DNA from: Rhynchonema sp. JSB1_4
Lineage: Eukaryota; Nematoda; Chromadorea; Monhysterida; Xyalidae
Reading direction: 5' to 3'
Assembly (NCBI GenBank): GCA_030248065.1
Contig: JASAMV010004769.1
Span: forward strand, 1-64,000
Length of the DNA: 64,000 bases
Shown: positions 8,349 through 20,660 of the stretch, one piece after another
How the letters are laid out: every line of letters starts with the position of its first letter
How positions within the stretch are numbered: the stretch's first letter is position 1
Translations under genes and position numbers: made by a program
Notes under the pieces: generated by a model
What the model was told of the DNA's origin: nothing
The model's input: only the letters and a program-made list of their open reading frames with translations
Databases searched by the model: none

Positions 8349-11300
8349 CTGGGCGACCAGAACAAAAAAAGAACAATTAGGAAACAAGCCCGAATGAAAA
8401 AGTCCAAGCCAAACTATACCCGAAACATGTGATTTGTGGGTCCGATTAAAAAGCCTAATGCAAGCCTAATAATACTCCGGCCCTTTGTTGTACACAGTGA
8501 ATTCTAAAAAGTGGTCAAAACATACCGACAATATTGTTCGGGAACTCCACAGCACCAGTGAATTGAAACTAAAAGGAAGGCAAAAGATAACAAATGTCAT
8601 TATTTCCAGTTCACAAATTAAAAAACTCACCAGATTGACTACAGTGATTAGAAATTTTATGGTTTATAAACTTAAAAGAACAAACTCACCAAATTGACTA
8701 GAGTAATAAGACAGCATTTGAAAAGCCGGCTGCTCAGTGATATCCTGGCGATGTCAAGATGCATTTTGAGGGGGAAAAGTTGTGTCGCTGGCCCCTTTAA
8801 AGAAGCCCCAGGTCGGTAACGTCACCGGTCTTTAATCAGATCCACATGCCCGGAAGCAATAACTTGTTTAAGTGCGATATGCCATCTGGGTTATTGTTAA
8901 CATTGACCATTGTTATCTTCTGTTGAGGCAGCTAACAGTAGTGGAAGGCATCTGTTAAAACGGCAATATTTTGTTTGAAGAGTATCGGTCCAGTGATTTG
9001 AGCGATTTTATTTCGTTATTACTTTTATTTAGATGCGAAAATTGAAATCCTCTCCAAACAATGTCGAACACGTGATACACCAGAGACGTCATTGTTTAAG
9101 CGAAGTTTTCAGATAGTTACGGACAAACTGTTTTAATTTTGGGTCACTTGGTTCCGGTCCACTGGAAACCAAATTATTGGGGCCAAAAACATAGTTTTGT
9201 TCAGTCACGATAAAATTTAAAATGCGTATAAGAAAAATAACATTTCTACCCTAATAGGTTACTGTACATGTATAGTTACCGTATTCAAGAAAACAATCTC
9301 AGCAGATCTAAGCCGCCCTCACAGCTTCATGACAAACTTGTCTGAATGGGGCAAGACCTGATGAGATCACTCTGCATAGGTATTTCATGGTAAAAGTGTG
9401 AGAGTTTACCTTATGTTCAAGTGCATACAGTAGGTGTCTAATGTGTTTAATTGATCGTTCACATGTGCACTTGAAGTGGTTCATATGTGGGGGCCGGGTT
9501 GCGCTCTTTATCATGGCCCGTTCCCTTTAACGCACACGATTAGGTTACACGTGTCTCCTCTCTCTTTGATGTCTCTCACTTAATATCGCATATGAAACAA
9601 TTTCGACATAGCAAATAAATACCACCTTAATTTGTTCCACATTTTGCGTTCTCTCTCCCACACGCATAGAGAATTCACCCATGTTGTGAACCATTTTGTA
9701 ATATTCGGTAAAATTGGAGTGAACAAATGGCGCGAAGTTTTGACGTGAACCAAGGTGATTCCAGTTTTCACGACAAATACTTTTGCTATCAGGTTTCCAT
9801 ATCTTTTAGATATCATAAACAACCTTCAGTTGTTGTTTTAGCAGGGGCTTGCACTCTTTTATCGTCGTGACTTCGTCCATGTAAGTGCTTTGCGCTGAAT
9901 GAAAACAAACAAATCGAATTGAATTGAACCTTGACTCGCCTTGCTGTGTCAGGGTCACTAGGGCAAGCCGGGTCTGTCTGTTCGAAGCCACTTCACTTAC
10001 CTTTATGTAGATGGATGACGCCACCTAGCAGCCGTGCATGGGAGTGACTGACTCATACTTTCTCGTGCGAAAAAATCGCAATGGCAAAATTCACGACGTT
10101 GAGTTGCCGCCTCAACTTCACTCCATTGCAACCATGTAGCCCGACTGTTTGCACAAGCGCGCCCGGACCTCAGCGCATGATCAGGTGTTTTGGATATCGA
10201 CATGCAGTAAGGTGTGATAAAATGAAAAAATAAAGGCGGAAAACACCTTTACATATTCGTGATTGAGTGAGTTCGGAACATTAAAATAATGATATTTTCG
10301 ATGTTTTTTTAATCTATGTTAGGGGTAGGCAAAGGGTCGCGAGCCCGAGTGACACAGTGGCACGCACTGAGCAAATACTCTCGACAAGATGTTATGAAAT
10401 AAATGTTGCGCAGAATGAGGTGAAGATTGTTAAGTGTCATTTCTGAAGAAACCAAAATCGAGGTGAAAGTTCGATAACTCAATGTTTCGCATTATTGTGA
10501 CAAACATCACCACAGTAGTGTGCAGCTCATTTTTTCATAATTGCAAAATTTGTGAGAAGAAACATTGTGCACACTTGTACAGACCAACCACTAAGACAAC
10601 CAAGTGCAGGTTTTCCTTTGGGTTAAAGAGATTGAACTTTCGTTGCTCCGCATGCAAACACGATCATTATTGTTCTTGGTTCGACGTGCATATATGTAGA
10701 TTTTGTCATGCATCTGAGTGAACCTGGTTATGCTGTATGGATATGTACGTACTGACCGTCTCTTGTGCACGTGAGCACTTGCAAACAGTGCGCGCAAAGG
10801 TGGTTGGCTAATGTTTCACAGGGCACCATATAAAATATTTTGTCGATCCCGACTCGAGCCCAAACTCGCCTTTCACAAGAAGATTCACAGGAGCTGCAGA
10901 CCGTACTAGTGCTATCACACATTTATCTCTAAATTTTAAGTTCTGCGAAACACCGAAGGGCCCATCCAGTAGGTTGCTAACCAGGGACGCAAATAAATTA
11001 GATTCCAATCGAAACGCTTGCCAAAGTGGCACTTCTTTATCATTCTTCTATGTATAAATCATGAAAACATGAGACAAAAAGGAACAATAAACGTCAAGCT
11101 GCACTGCACAAAAAAACGCAGCACGTGAAGCTGTGACGTATAAAATAATGTGCGTGACGTTCAGGCAAAGCCTCAAATCATGATATAAAAAGTTGGTTTG
11201 GCGGATTCGCAAAAAAGTCCTGGATTTGCGAAACTCGCCTACTGTTGGCGTCATGTGTGTTTTGTGGGCCTGGTTTGTATGTAGTTCTATACCGTCTGTT

Positions 11301-14300
11301 TCGAATTTGCATGTATGTAGTACCTAAACTCGCATAGTATAGGTTTGTCGTGCGTGTAGTCCCGTTTCCGCAACTTTATCCGGTGCAGTCATGCACAGTG
11401 ATGCGCAGTAAACATCATGAAGCCGGTAGCAAACTTGGTGGTGGGTCCTGTCACGTCACGCGCGTGTTCGATAATTTCGGATTAGGTGTGAACTGAGTTT
11501 GTCAGCGATTTTGACCAGTGTAAAACTTGTCACCGCAAAGCCAGCACGCGTCCAGCTATAAACGATAATGTCCAAAAGGAAAAGATGGGACCAAAACGGA
11601 CGGAATCGACCATCAGGTTTGATACCGGCAATCGGGTACTACACGAGAGGCCAACAATATAGTATTCGAACTCAGCATCCCGTAAATTTTATCGTTTCGC
11701 TTTCGCAACACGGCGAAGATTTACGCATGGGCTGATTTTGTTCCAGTTCGCTGATTGTGTCCTGGTTCAAGACATCAACAGAGAGTATATCGCGGTTTTT
11801 GACACTTCGCGCGCGATTCCGTGCTCATACAGTATGTCTGAGCCCACCAAGACGACATGGCCCTCATGGCGGGCGTCCAACCAAGACCCGTCAAAATTTG
11901 CAGTGGTACAGTATCTACTTATGGATACGAAAACAACGTGATATCCAAAAAAGCTTAAAGAGCACGCCTTGTGTCCAAGTGCTAGAAGCTGCATGAACTC
12001 AAATACATCATGCGATCATAATCCCGAGCACATCCCATCATGACCTTCCCTTATCTCAGATTCTTCTCATGCATTGACATCCGTTTTGTTGGTTTTTTCT
12101 CTTTCGCTTGACCCCGGCGCTTCCTTTTAAGATGACCCCCCGCCCAAGCAAGCATGACGAGCGTGGGCCGGGATTTCAAATGTAAACACAAACATGCTGC
12201 CGCCTATAGTTTAAACGGGCTGTTCGGCTCAAACAGCGGTACAAAAGCCAAGTTGGCATCAGGCTTTGGCAGCATGGCGTACAACGTTTATAATGAGAAC
12301 CACCTTGGACACGGATTCGGTTTCCCGTTTGACGTGATACCCATCATGTTACCCTTTGATAGTGATTTTTTTAAATAACTGAGAAACTCAGGACTGGAAC
12401 ATATCGGTTAAAAATCGAAATATGCTGTACTATTAGGCTATGTCACTGTAAAGACGGTAGACTGAATGGATCCTGAAACTGAAGGCACCCTTCCGTTTTT
12501 TTTCCAAGGAATATCGGTTTTTCTCTCGCTCTCTTGGCCGTTGTTTGGGCGTGCTCAATGTGCATTTGGTCATGGACTCCGCGGTGAGCAGAGAAGATTT
12601 TTAATAGCCACCGGCACTGCCTCTTTCGCAATTTCAGTCTCACACGGATCACGGGGCCATAAGGGTTGACTGACTTCAATTCTTCATTTCTCTGCCGTTG
12701 GCCCGTCCGTGCTGAAATCTGCCAAGGTACATTATATATACATTTTCATGCTCCCAGGTTCAAAACAAACTCACGAAGACCCGAATCATATTTCGGAAAC
12801 GTTTCAATCAAAATTCCGTTTTTTCCTGGGAGGCCTAATTTTCTGACAGTTCTGTGTGATGGTGCTGTACAGTGTACACATCGTTTTGGAACAGTAAATA
12901 CTCCGGCTGGCGTGTGTCGTGAATCACTTTTTGACAAGCTTCTATTATTTCGTTACGTCATAGTTTAGCTTCTATAGATCTCAGTGATCCGGGTACCACC
13001 GATAATGATGCTACTCTTGCTTGGCTACACTAAATTTCACTCAGTACGAAAACGTGCGTGGTAGATTGGATATACGTACCTGTAGATAATACCCTGACAA
13101 TTCTTCTGGGAGAAATTTTTCAAACGCGTTGTCTGATCTGTAAAGCGCATGATGCGTGCACTGGCTATAACGGTCACGTGACTTCTGTAGCCAGTGCACG
13201 CATAATGCGCTTTACGGATCAGGCAACGCGGTTGAAAAGTTTCTCCCAAAAGAATTGTAAGAGTACCCTAACATACACACATTGTTCAAGCAGCTTTTGC
13301 ATTTTTTTTCTTTTGCATTTGATTATGTTGTTGTTGTTTTTTTTTGCGAAATTGGAAAGCTGGTACATACGTACACAGCTCAATAACAGCTCACGGGCAA
13401 ACAATATATGGAAAGTTGTAAAACAGTACGCCAATCTTCCAAATGAATAGTGAAACATCAGCACAAGTGAATAACCATTCCTGAAATTTCTGATGTTCGC
13501 AAATATTACATAGAATTCTTTTCCAGACCAAAAATCTGTCCTGTGCCCGTATATTGCATTTACAGCTTGAAATTGCCACAAAACCAATTTTTCAATCGAG
13601 CGGGCTGCTAACGTATTAATTTTATCAAAACTGACTTTCTGCTGGTACAACGGTAGAACAATCCATGTCCCTCAAATCTTACCCATTTCAAATAGGCAAT
13701 CTTTGTGAATAAGGTCAAATGCACACAGGAGTTGAGGGATTGGATTTTTATGCATAGAAATCGTAACCTATTGTTTTTTCAGAAGCTGGTATTTTGACTG
13801 CTGCTCAGGTGCCTACATACATTATAGCATTGCGAAGCTATAATTTTGAAACCTTTGTTAATTTCAACGCCAACGGAACGGAATGTGGAGGGTGCATACT
13901 GACGGCATAATCAAGTTGATTTAGGCCTGTTTTCAAATTCGAATGGTGGGTTTTATTACACTGAATTGCTATTATTCGGTGTACCAGGCCAATCACAGCA
14001 TATATGCGCAGTGAGCGAAGGTTACGGGGATTCGGTCTCACCACAGCCACAAGAGGGCAAAGTGCCAGACGCCAACGGTGACCTCCGTTCTACATAAAAC
14101 CGGACTCCATGACTTTCCCTCATGGTGCAAGGCGAGACACAAAAAATTTTTCCAATCTCTGTGCCGCAATTCAAGAATTTGACATAATAAGAATAAGCAA
14201 CTTTTACTGAGAAATTAGTGGCGCGACTAAATCTCGGAAATATCCCACATAGACAAGTACCGAATCACATACATAGCTGTGACAAAATCGGATCGGACCG

Positions 14301-14342
14301 ATGGCAAAGTTTGTCATTTCTCAATGATTAATTCATCGGCAT
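8349..14342. other. No gene recognised
   Basis: This 6-kb stretch should contain the 5' exon and promoter of the minus-strand ZP gene, but I could not identify them. Two imperfect copies of AACTCACCARATTGACTA lie at 8624-8650 and 8683-8709. One family-H hairpin lies at 13090-13266. Other open frames have no recognisable domain. Confidence 0.5.
13090..13266. mobile_element. Family-H hairpin MITE, copy 2
   Basis: It has the same palindromic structure as the copy at 2771: CTGACAATTCTTCTGGGAG at the left, TAAAGCGCATGATGCGTGCA before the turn at GGTCACGTGACTTC, and the inverse arm ending CAAAAGAATTGTAAGAGTA. A few mismatches separate the two arms. Confidence 0.9.
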
Positions 14343-14453
14343 ATGATTTCAGCAAAAATGTATATCAGCTGGTCGAGTTCACGTTTGGGCAGCGAAAGTT
14401 CGGCGGATCGGACCAAGTTGACCGTCGGACGATACAGACAGAATCGGTCGGAC
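14343..14453 (+). CDS. Candidate 5' exon of the PDE4 gene (A)
   Basis: From ATG at 14343 (or 14358) the frame encodes MYISWSSSRLGSESSADR and a basic tail KLTVGRYRQNRSD. It ends at a strong donor GAC|GTGAGT in phase 0. That fits the phase-0 start of exon 26551. GATGTTTC follows the donor by about 28 nt, as at other splice sites here. PDE4 genes use several alternative N-terminal exons of this Ser/Arg-rich kind. There is no direct homology, so this is an inference. Confidence 0.3.
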
Positions 14454-15996
14454 GTGAGTGGGGGAACTTGGGAACTGGTTGATGTTTCAATGCATCGTTG
14501 TACTGAACGACAGATTGGTCTTAAATTGCACACCAACCTGTTAAAATACCCAGGATATCAATGTGGTGAAAGAAAAACGCCAGATTCCAGTCAGTGGATA
14601 GTTGTTGTGCTATGGTTTGGGTTACGGCTTTGAAAATGGTCTTTTCTTCAAGTTATGCATAAAACACGCGCGCACAAAATTGAGCAAACCAAAAGCACAA
14701 CTGTTTACAATAGGACATACCGGATTTTCGACCTATACATAGAGCCCAGGGGGCTCTAAACGGAAATTGGTAGATGGACCAGAGAAAATGAAACCCGATT
14801 AGAGTCCCCGGGGCTTTAAGTAAAAATTTTCCCGTTCTATTCGGGGGCTTGAAGTGGAACATTCCTGTGTACCCACGCAATGGAATTGATTTCGGACTGT
14901 AATTTGTTCTCAAATCTACATGTTAAAGTCCACAGTATACACACAATTTCAAACGGCAACTACACACACATGCATACAATAAGTGTATTACTACAACTTT
15001 CTGTTCCAAAGCAAATTGTGTGCAAGTGCGTCCAAGACGTGGCACTGGACCGCTTGTAAAATTAAGAGCCCAATTTTCAACGCAGGCGCCCACAAATTTT
15101 TGCCAGCCAACTTGACTCCAGCTGTGAGCTGAGATTTTAGTGTAAGCCGGGCCACGTCAGCAATTTGGAATTGCATTTGAAAAGTGTCAGAGCTGAACAA
15201 CTTTGCTGTGTTTTCGCTCACAATGTTCTTCGCCTTTTTTTCGAGTCTCGCTGAACCCTGAGTGGAATTTTTGCTCTTCAAACAAGCGATTTTCTCGATT
15301 TTGTAGTTTTTGGAACACACACAGAGCCATTGCTTATTCAATCTGTCTATCGCTTCAGGCATTTTTTGTGTTTATCCTTTATCGCGTCGGAATTTTTTCA
15401 TTCGAAATCTCGGGAAGCGTTTTCAAATGAGTTCAAAGTCAGCTCAACCCTGATCACGCTGACAGCCCAAATCGGTGCACTCCATCGGCTCATGGCACTT
15501 TTTATACACACAGTGCATGCTGCAGCACACGCCATTTTCTAAACAAAATATGCACTTTGGGCGAGTGTCATACTTTGATGGCCGCTTTTTAATTAACTCC
15601 GTGTTCATTGGTTCCTTGACATAACACTTTTCTGCATTGTTGCAAAATTTGGGGATGTTTCAACCGATAACTGCAGAGAATAGAGGCATTCATTGATGGC
15701 AGTAATGAAGCGTGCAGCCTGTGCGTGTTGAGTGCCATGAGCTGGCTGATTGCCTATACATACTTATATTTCCACAGTCTGGCACTTGATCCCGCACTAC
15801 AGAAAACGGAAAGAGAATAATGCCATTTTAAGTGAGCATGGCACTGAGCCGAACGGTGGATTTGTGAGAAAAGGAGAGGAACGGATAAAATTGCGGGCGA
15901 AAAGATACAAGTGCATTCAAGTGACAGCTCTCCTATTATTAGCGTACTACACACAGGCTATGTACCTTCTTAGCGACTTTCTAGCTGTCCATGTTA

Positions 15997-16138
15997 CCGG
16001 AAAAATTCGATAACGCCCCCTCGAATACGCCAGGGGCTTGTTTGGCAATTTTCGAATAAGCCCCCCTTACGGGTTAACCTTTTGATTAATTTTAAAGTCG
16101 TTCGTCCCAAATGAGCCTGGTTAATCGAGCTTTTCCGG
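15997..16138. mobile_element. MITE with CCGGAAAA ends (family N)
   Basis: The ends are CCGGAAAAATTCGATAACG and the inverse GGTTAATCGAGCTTTTCCGG, flanked by TA. Internal CGAATAAGCCCC blocks are repeated. A second full copy is at 42093-42274, and partial relatives with AGCCCC/GGGGCT blocks lie near 14731-14860 and 28331-28455. Confidence 0.7.
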
Positions 16139-17699
16139 TAGTTTTGACTCGAATTATCCTTGAACTACAAATGTATGCAACAACGGCTGCCCTTTTTATT
16201 GCCGAATTTTTGAAGGATATATTGTTTATCCATGCTGTCCAAACCACCACTGGATAATAGACTTGTGGAAAACATCGTATGTTTCAATTATGTTCCAGAA
16301 AACCTTCATTTTCTTGTTGTTTTCCTCGCTGATTGTTCCGCCCACACCCGTGATGTGGATAAAACCAAAACACTACTATTAGCTCATGCTGGTTCTGTCA
16401 CTCGTATGTATGTATGTAGGGTACGCATGCCTGGCTATTACTGATGTCGTCAACGCAACTCATCGGCGCCGGGCGTCGACCCAATGCAGATCCCGACATG
16501 AGCCTATGCATTATGCGTTGCGTTGACACACAGCACCGACGACCTGAATCGACGACATTAAAAGAAGCACTTTTTTGCCTTCTGCATGCGTTGGTTCACG
16601 TTCTTGTCTGGTTTCATATGCGATTATACGATTTCGAATTATTCCGGTCCAAGAGCCAACGCTTTGGCTGTTTGCTGCTGAGCCAGCAGTGGCAGTCAAT
16701 TGAGTTTGTGGCTTCTGCATACAAATTTCTTGTCTCCTGCTAAAATGTCAGCCCCTGGTGTTGGTTAACTTCGTTTCTTTTTGTGGAATCAAACTCACAA
16801 TTTGTCTTACTGACGGTTTCCACTGAAAGTCCCTCTGTGATCTGAATATAATTACACACATATGTACACACCTATGTATGAAATGTACCAAAAAAATCGC
16901 CCGCAAAGAAGTTATGTAGATTAAATGAAAACAGTCATCACTTGAGAGCTCAAAGCTTATGGAATCTGTGCTATCGTATAGGGTGCTCCAAAAGTACATA
17001 CCCTCAATATGGTCATTCCTGCCGCCTTTGTAAGAAGTAGACTACTCGGATACAGTAAAATTATAGCCAATTGAATTTGCCAAGTACAATAATTCTGCGT
17101 GTGGCCAACACCGTTAATTCCATGCGATTCTGTGACGTTTCAAGACTGGCTTGTGAAGCCCCCTTTTGACCAGGATCTGATTAAGCTTAGCATGCGCTCG
17201 GTGCTGGTCATATTCTTAGTGAGGGTTTTGAGTTCTTGATATGTTTACTTTCGATATTAATGACATTTGTGATTTTTACCAGCGTGACAGTTGTTCGCGG
17301 AGGCAACAATAGTGACCATCAATGTTCAGGTAATTTTTGGGACACCCTTGATGTCTTCATCATAATGGATTCAACCTCCCCCAAATAATTGGCTTGTCTC
17401 CAAAAATCTTGTTACTGGTGTACATTATGTTTACGTAGTATATTGATCCTTCCTTAACATGGAGAATCACAACGTGAGGAAAGCACCCAAATGACATTAT
17501 TTTGCAGAGACTAGCAGGGTCGACATTTCAAACCTAATATACATACAGTATGTACACACAGCACGACTGTGGTTCTTATATTTTCTCTCTTGTATAATCT
17601 TTTATTCACCATCTTAGCTTTCTGAATTTAGTTTTCCTTTTAGGCGTGTAAAGAACCACAGACACGTTTTTATGGAACATCACAGGTTTTGGCTAAAAG

Positions 17700-17840
17700 T
17701 GATGTCGTCAAATCATGTTGTCACATTCTGTCGTCAAATCACATGTATTATTTTCACGATCATTTGGGGCTCGTGTATTATTGCTTGTTCGACGACTTTA
17801 TTCTTTGACGACATGGTTTGACGACAAAACTATTAGCCCA
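17700..17840. mobile_element. MITE with GTCGTCAAATCA ends (family C), copy 1
   Basis: It begins GATGTCGTCAAATCATG, repeats GTCGTCAAATCACATG, and ends with the inverse TTTGACGACAAAACTATTAGCC. Other copies are at 23446-23574, 24112-24200 (partial), 41655-41753 and 60504-60653. Confidence 0.7.
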
Positions 17841-18046
17841 GGTTTTTATCAAATTTGCGTTGCTCATGATCACCACGACAGGCCTAATGAGGCATTTTAT
17901 GCCACCAAGATTGACTATTGGTTGCTTCAAATTTAGTGATAGGAATCGGTTCGGTCCCAAGACTGTTTATATGGACATCATCCAGCAATATTGAAGTTTC
18001 AGACAAAGGATAGGACACAACCGGAGCAGTCAAATGCCAACCTTGG

Positions 18047-18323
18047 TATAAGTCTTTCCGTTTTATAACAGTCCAGAAGCGGTATATACAGACAATGTTT
18101 CAACGCGTTGAAAACAGCAGTCATCGTCGTGGATGATAACCAACAGGTCGACAAAGTGGCTCGAAACATCCGTGATACTTGAACAAAAAAAAAAAAAAAA
18201 CCATTAACAGCCTTACCCCCCCAACCCAAACAAACCCCGAAACCCCCCCCCCCAAAATACCTGCTGTTGCGATGAAACGTTTCTGTATACTTTGTTTAGA
18301 CCGAGAATAAAATGAAAGACAAT
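18047..18323. mobile_element. MITE with AGTCTTTCCGTTTTAT ends (family V) carrying an A/C-tract insertion
   Basis: The left part matches the family: AGTCTTTCCGTTTTATAACA, then TCATCGTCGTGGATGATAAC. The right end is GTATACTTTGTTTAGACCGA to AATAAAATGAAAGAC. The centre holds about 70 bp of A-tract, C-rich text and C-tract absent from the intact copy at 40818-41012. Confidence 0.75.
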
Positions 18324-18819
18324 TCAAAACACGTGTAATTCGATGTTAGAACAACAGTCTACGCTAATGAAATGAGCAAAACGACCTGTTTATGCCCTCT
18401 TTAGTGAAGTTCTTTCCTTCCTTGGTTGGTGTTTGGAAAATGTTTGACCCCATATATAACCCCTGGGCACTGATATTCATTGTTTGCAGTCACCTTTTTC
18501 GGGCAAAAATATTTGGTGGCACTGAAACTTTACGGATTAGGCAATGCTACACCTACACGGGTGTAAAGATTCTGCATTACTTGTTGTATATTGTACATAC
18601 ATACGGCTGGTGCATACGTGCGTATTTGCAGACTTTTCTCTGTTTTTTTCAGCCCCTAACTCCTACCCTCTGCAAAAAATTACTGTTTTCCAAATATACA
18701 CGAAGCTAAAAATAAGGCAACGACAACGCCGCCTGTTGAGCGATGGCCAAACGTTTCTTCCTGTTCCGAAAAAAATCTTTGATTCAAACAAAAAGTTTCC
18801 CGCCATCTCGCAATTAATA

Positions 18820-18942
18820 ATGCACAGCTCAAGTAATCATCCCGAATTGAAAGCGAAAGCTTCGGTTGACATGTTAAAGACGACCAGCCACCCGGCCCTG
18901 CCCATGTTGCGAGTGCCTATGTCTCGATCTGCTACTACATCT
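18820..18942 (+). CDS. Candidate 5' exon of the PDE4 gene (B)
   Basis: From ATG at 18820 the frame runs 41 codons, starting MHSSSNHPELKAKASVDM and ending RVPMSRSATTS, to a strong donor TCT|GTGAGT in phase 0. It is Ser/Thr/Lys-rich and would splice in frame to exon 26551. No homology is visible. The frame is open further upstream, so the true start is uncertain. Confidence 0.3.
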
Positions 18943-20534
18943 GTGAGTTTATAGGGTGGACCGATAGTGTCTCTCCATAGAAATAACCAATGGAACTCTA
19001 GCCTTGATTATGGAAAGCAACTTTTCCTGCACTCAAGTTACTCACATCAAAAAGAAAGCTGCTGTGACTTGCTTGAGGCGGTCGCGTCTTAAGACAGAAC
19101 AACTTTGCAATCTCTTAGCTATTCCGTTCTGCCTATTTTAGCCTGCGCGAAACATATGTAGTACGGAACTGATTTGCACGCGGTTCAGAACCGGGAAAAA
19201 CTTGTTATAGCTGGCCGAGGTTTCAAGCTCTGATCCTAGACATCCTCCACACGCACTCTCCTTTCGCATGGCACTCCCAAACTTGTTAAGCCCCACTTCC
19301 TCTGAGAGAACAGAGAACCAATTCTCACGCGCTGATTGGCCGTCTCAGAGAACGAAGTATGTATAGTCAGAGCTTGAAATCTGCGCATGTATATGTATAC
19401 CTCCGTATCCGTATATCTTTGATGATGAAGAGCCTGAAAACGAAATGAACTACATATCACTGACGATTCATGACAACGTGCTCTCCTGCCTGAAATCTTG
19501 AACAACCAAAGCCAGAGTGATGCACGCGTAAAACCAAACTCTCCCAGCATCGTTTCAGCCCGAACCCCCTGACGTGGTGCGACAGGTACCAACCGACCTC
19601 AAATGCCAAAGTCGTCGTGGCATTGTGCTGACGCGCGGTCGCACGTTGGGATCGAGTAGGATGTTGCTGGGCAATTTGGGTGCCTCCTGGGCCACCACGC
19701 TCATGAGTACCAGCCAGGATGATTGGTCAGTTTTTTGAGTATTCTTTATTCATTTTTGGTTTTTTGTTTTCTTTAGCTTAGTTTCAGTCTGTTTTTTGTC
19801 TTCATGGACATTCTGCCATCGCTTGAACCGTCGCTTGATTTTTACTTCAAACAGTCAGCATGTAACGTTGTGCGCAAGAGTGAGAATTTGGAAAAATTAG
19901 CAACTTGCCAAAAGAACTATTGTTTTTAGAAATATTGCCAACTCTAACCTGGAAACAGTTGGCCCTCATCGCTTGAACTATACATACCCCACAGAGCTTT
20001 GATGTTTCATGAAGACAGTAAAAAGTGGGCGTGTACCGATAGTATGCAGTGTACTGTATGAAAATGTAATATTCCGAGTGGCTGAAGGATCGGCAAAAAA
20101 TTAAACCTGAGAAAACTGCATTGACAGATGATTATGAGTTTATGATCCACTGCCCGGGTTTAAAGGAAAATGACAAGCGCTCGTTCCTGCCTCTTTTGCG
20201 AACAATGTTTGCCAACAACAACAGCATTCTTTCAAAACTAACCCAACATGCGCCGTTATTATGCGCCACTTCATTTTCAGGTTAAGAGTACCATATTGGA
20301 ACCAACTATATGTATAGGTACACCTGTACCTGACACGCAGTCGGCATATTGCTGTGCTTGGGCCTTGCCATATACGCTGCCCATTTCCACTTCTTTGCAT
20401 TGATGTCTGATTTTTTGTGCAAGTGTGCCTGCCTGACTGCCAGTTAGTGTCATAAATACTGGTTCCAACTTTTGAAAGCGCACGATAGGCTGAACTGAAA
20501 AGCACACGGGACCTGTGCCAATGCCCTAATATAT

Positions 20535-20660
20535 AGTCTTTCCGTTTTATCATAGCCCAGCAGCAACATACAGAAAATGTTTCATTGCCTTGAAAACATA
20601 GCAGTCATCGTCGTGCATGATAACCAACAGGTTGACAACGTGGCTCGGAAACGCCTTATA
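20535..20660. mobile_element. Family V MITE, partial
   Basis: It matches the left three-fifths of the family: AGTCTTTCCGTTTTATCATA, GTCATCGTCGTGCATGATAA and CAACAGGTTGACAACGTGG. The right arm is replaced by unrelated sequence with a short A-tract. Confidence 0.65.

Larger units (their letters stand above)
14454..18819 (+). other. Putative PDE4 5' intron or intergenic DNA
   Basis: I see no exon. The stretch contains inverted-repeat elements at 15997-16138 and 17700-17840, a MITE at 18047-18323, and simple TACATA repeats near 16410 and 17540. Confidence 0.4.

Noticed and set aside
10808..11032. Minus-strand frame ending WCPVKH as a possible exon
   Set aside because: The acceptor-like GTTTCGCAG is acceptable, but there is no homology and no fit to the ZP gene phases.
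12132..12378. Short ATG-led segments bounded by AAG and CAAAT|GTAAAC
   Set aside because: The exon would be about 16 codons with no homology or phase evidence. The longer frame at 12154-12378 is Gly/Phe-rich but has no splice or domain support.
13219..13650. 143-codon minus-strand open frame
   Set aside because: Part of it lies in a family-H hairpin, and no domain or signal peptide is visible, so I did not accept it as an upstream ZP exon.
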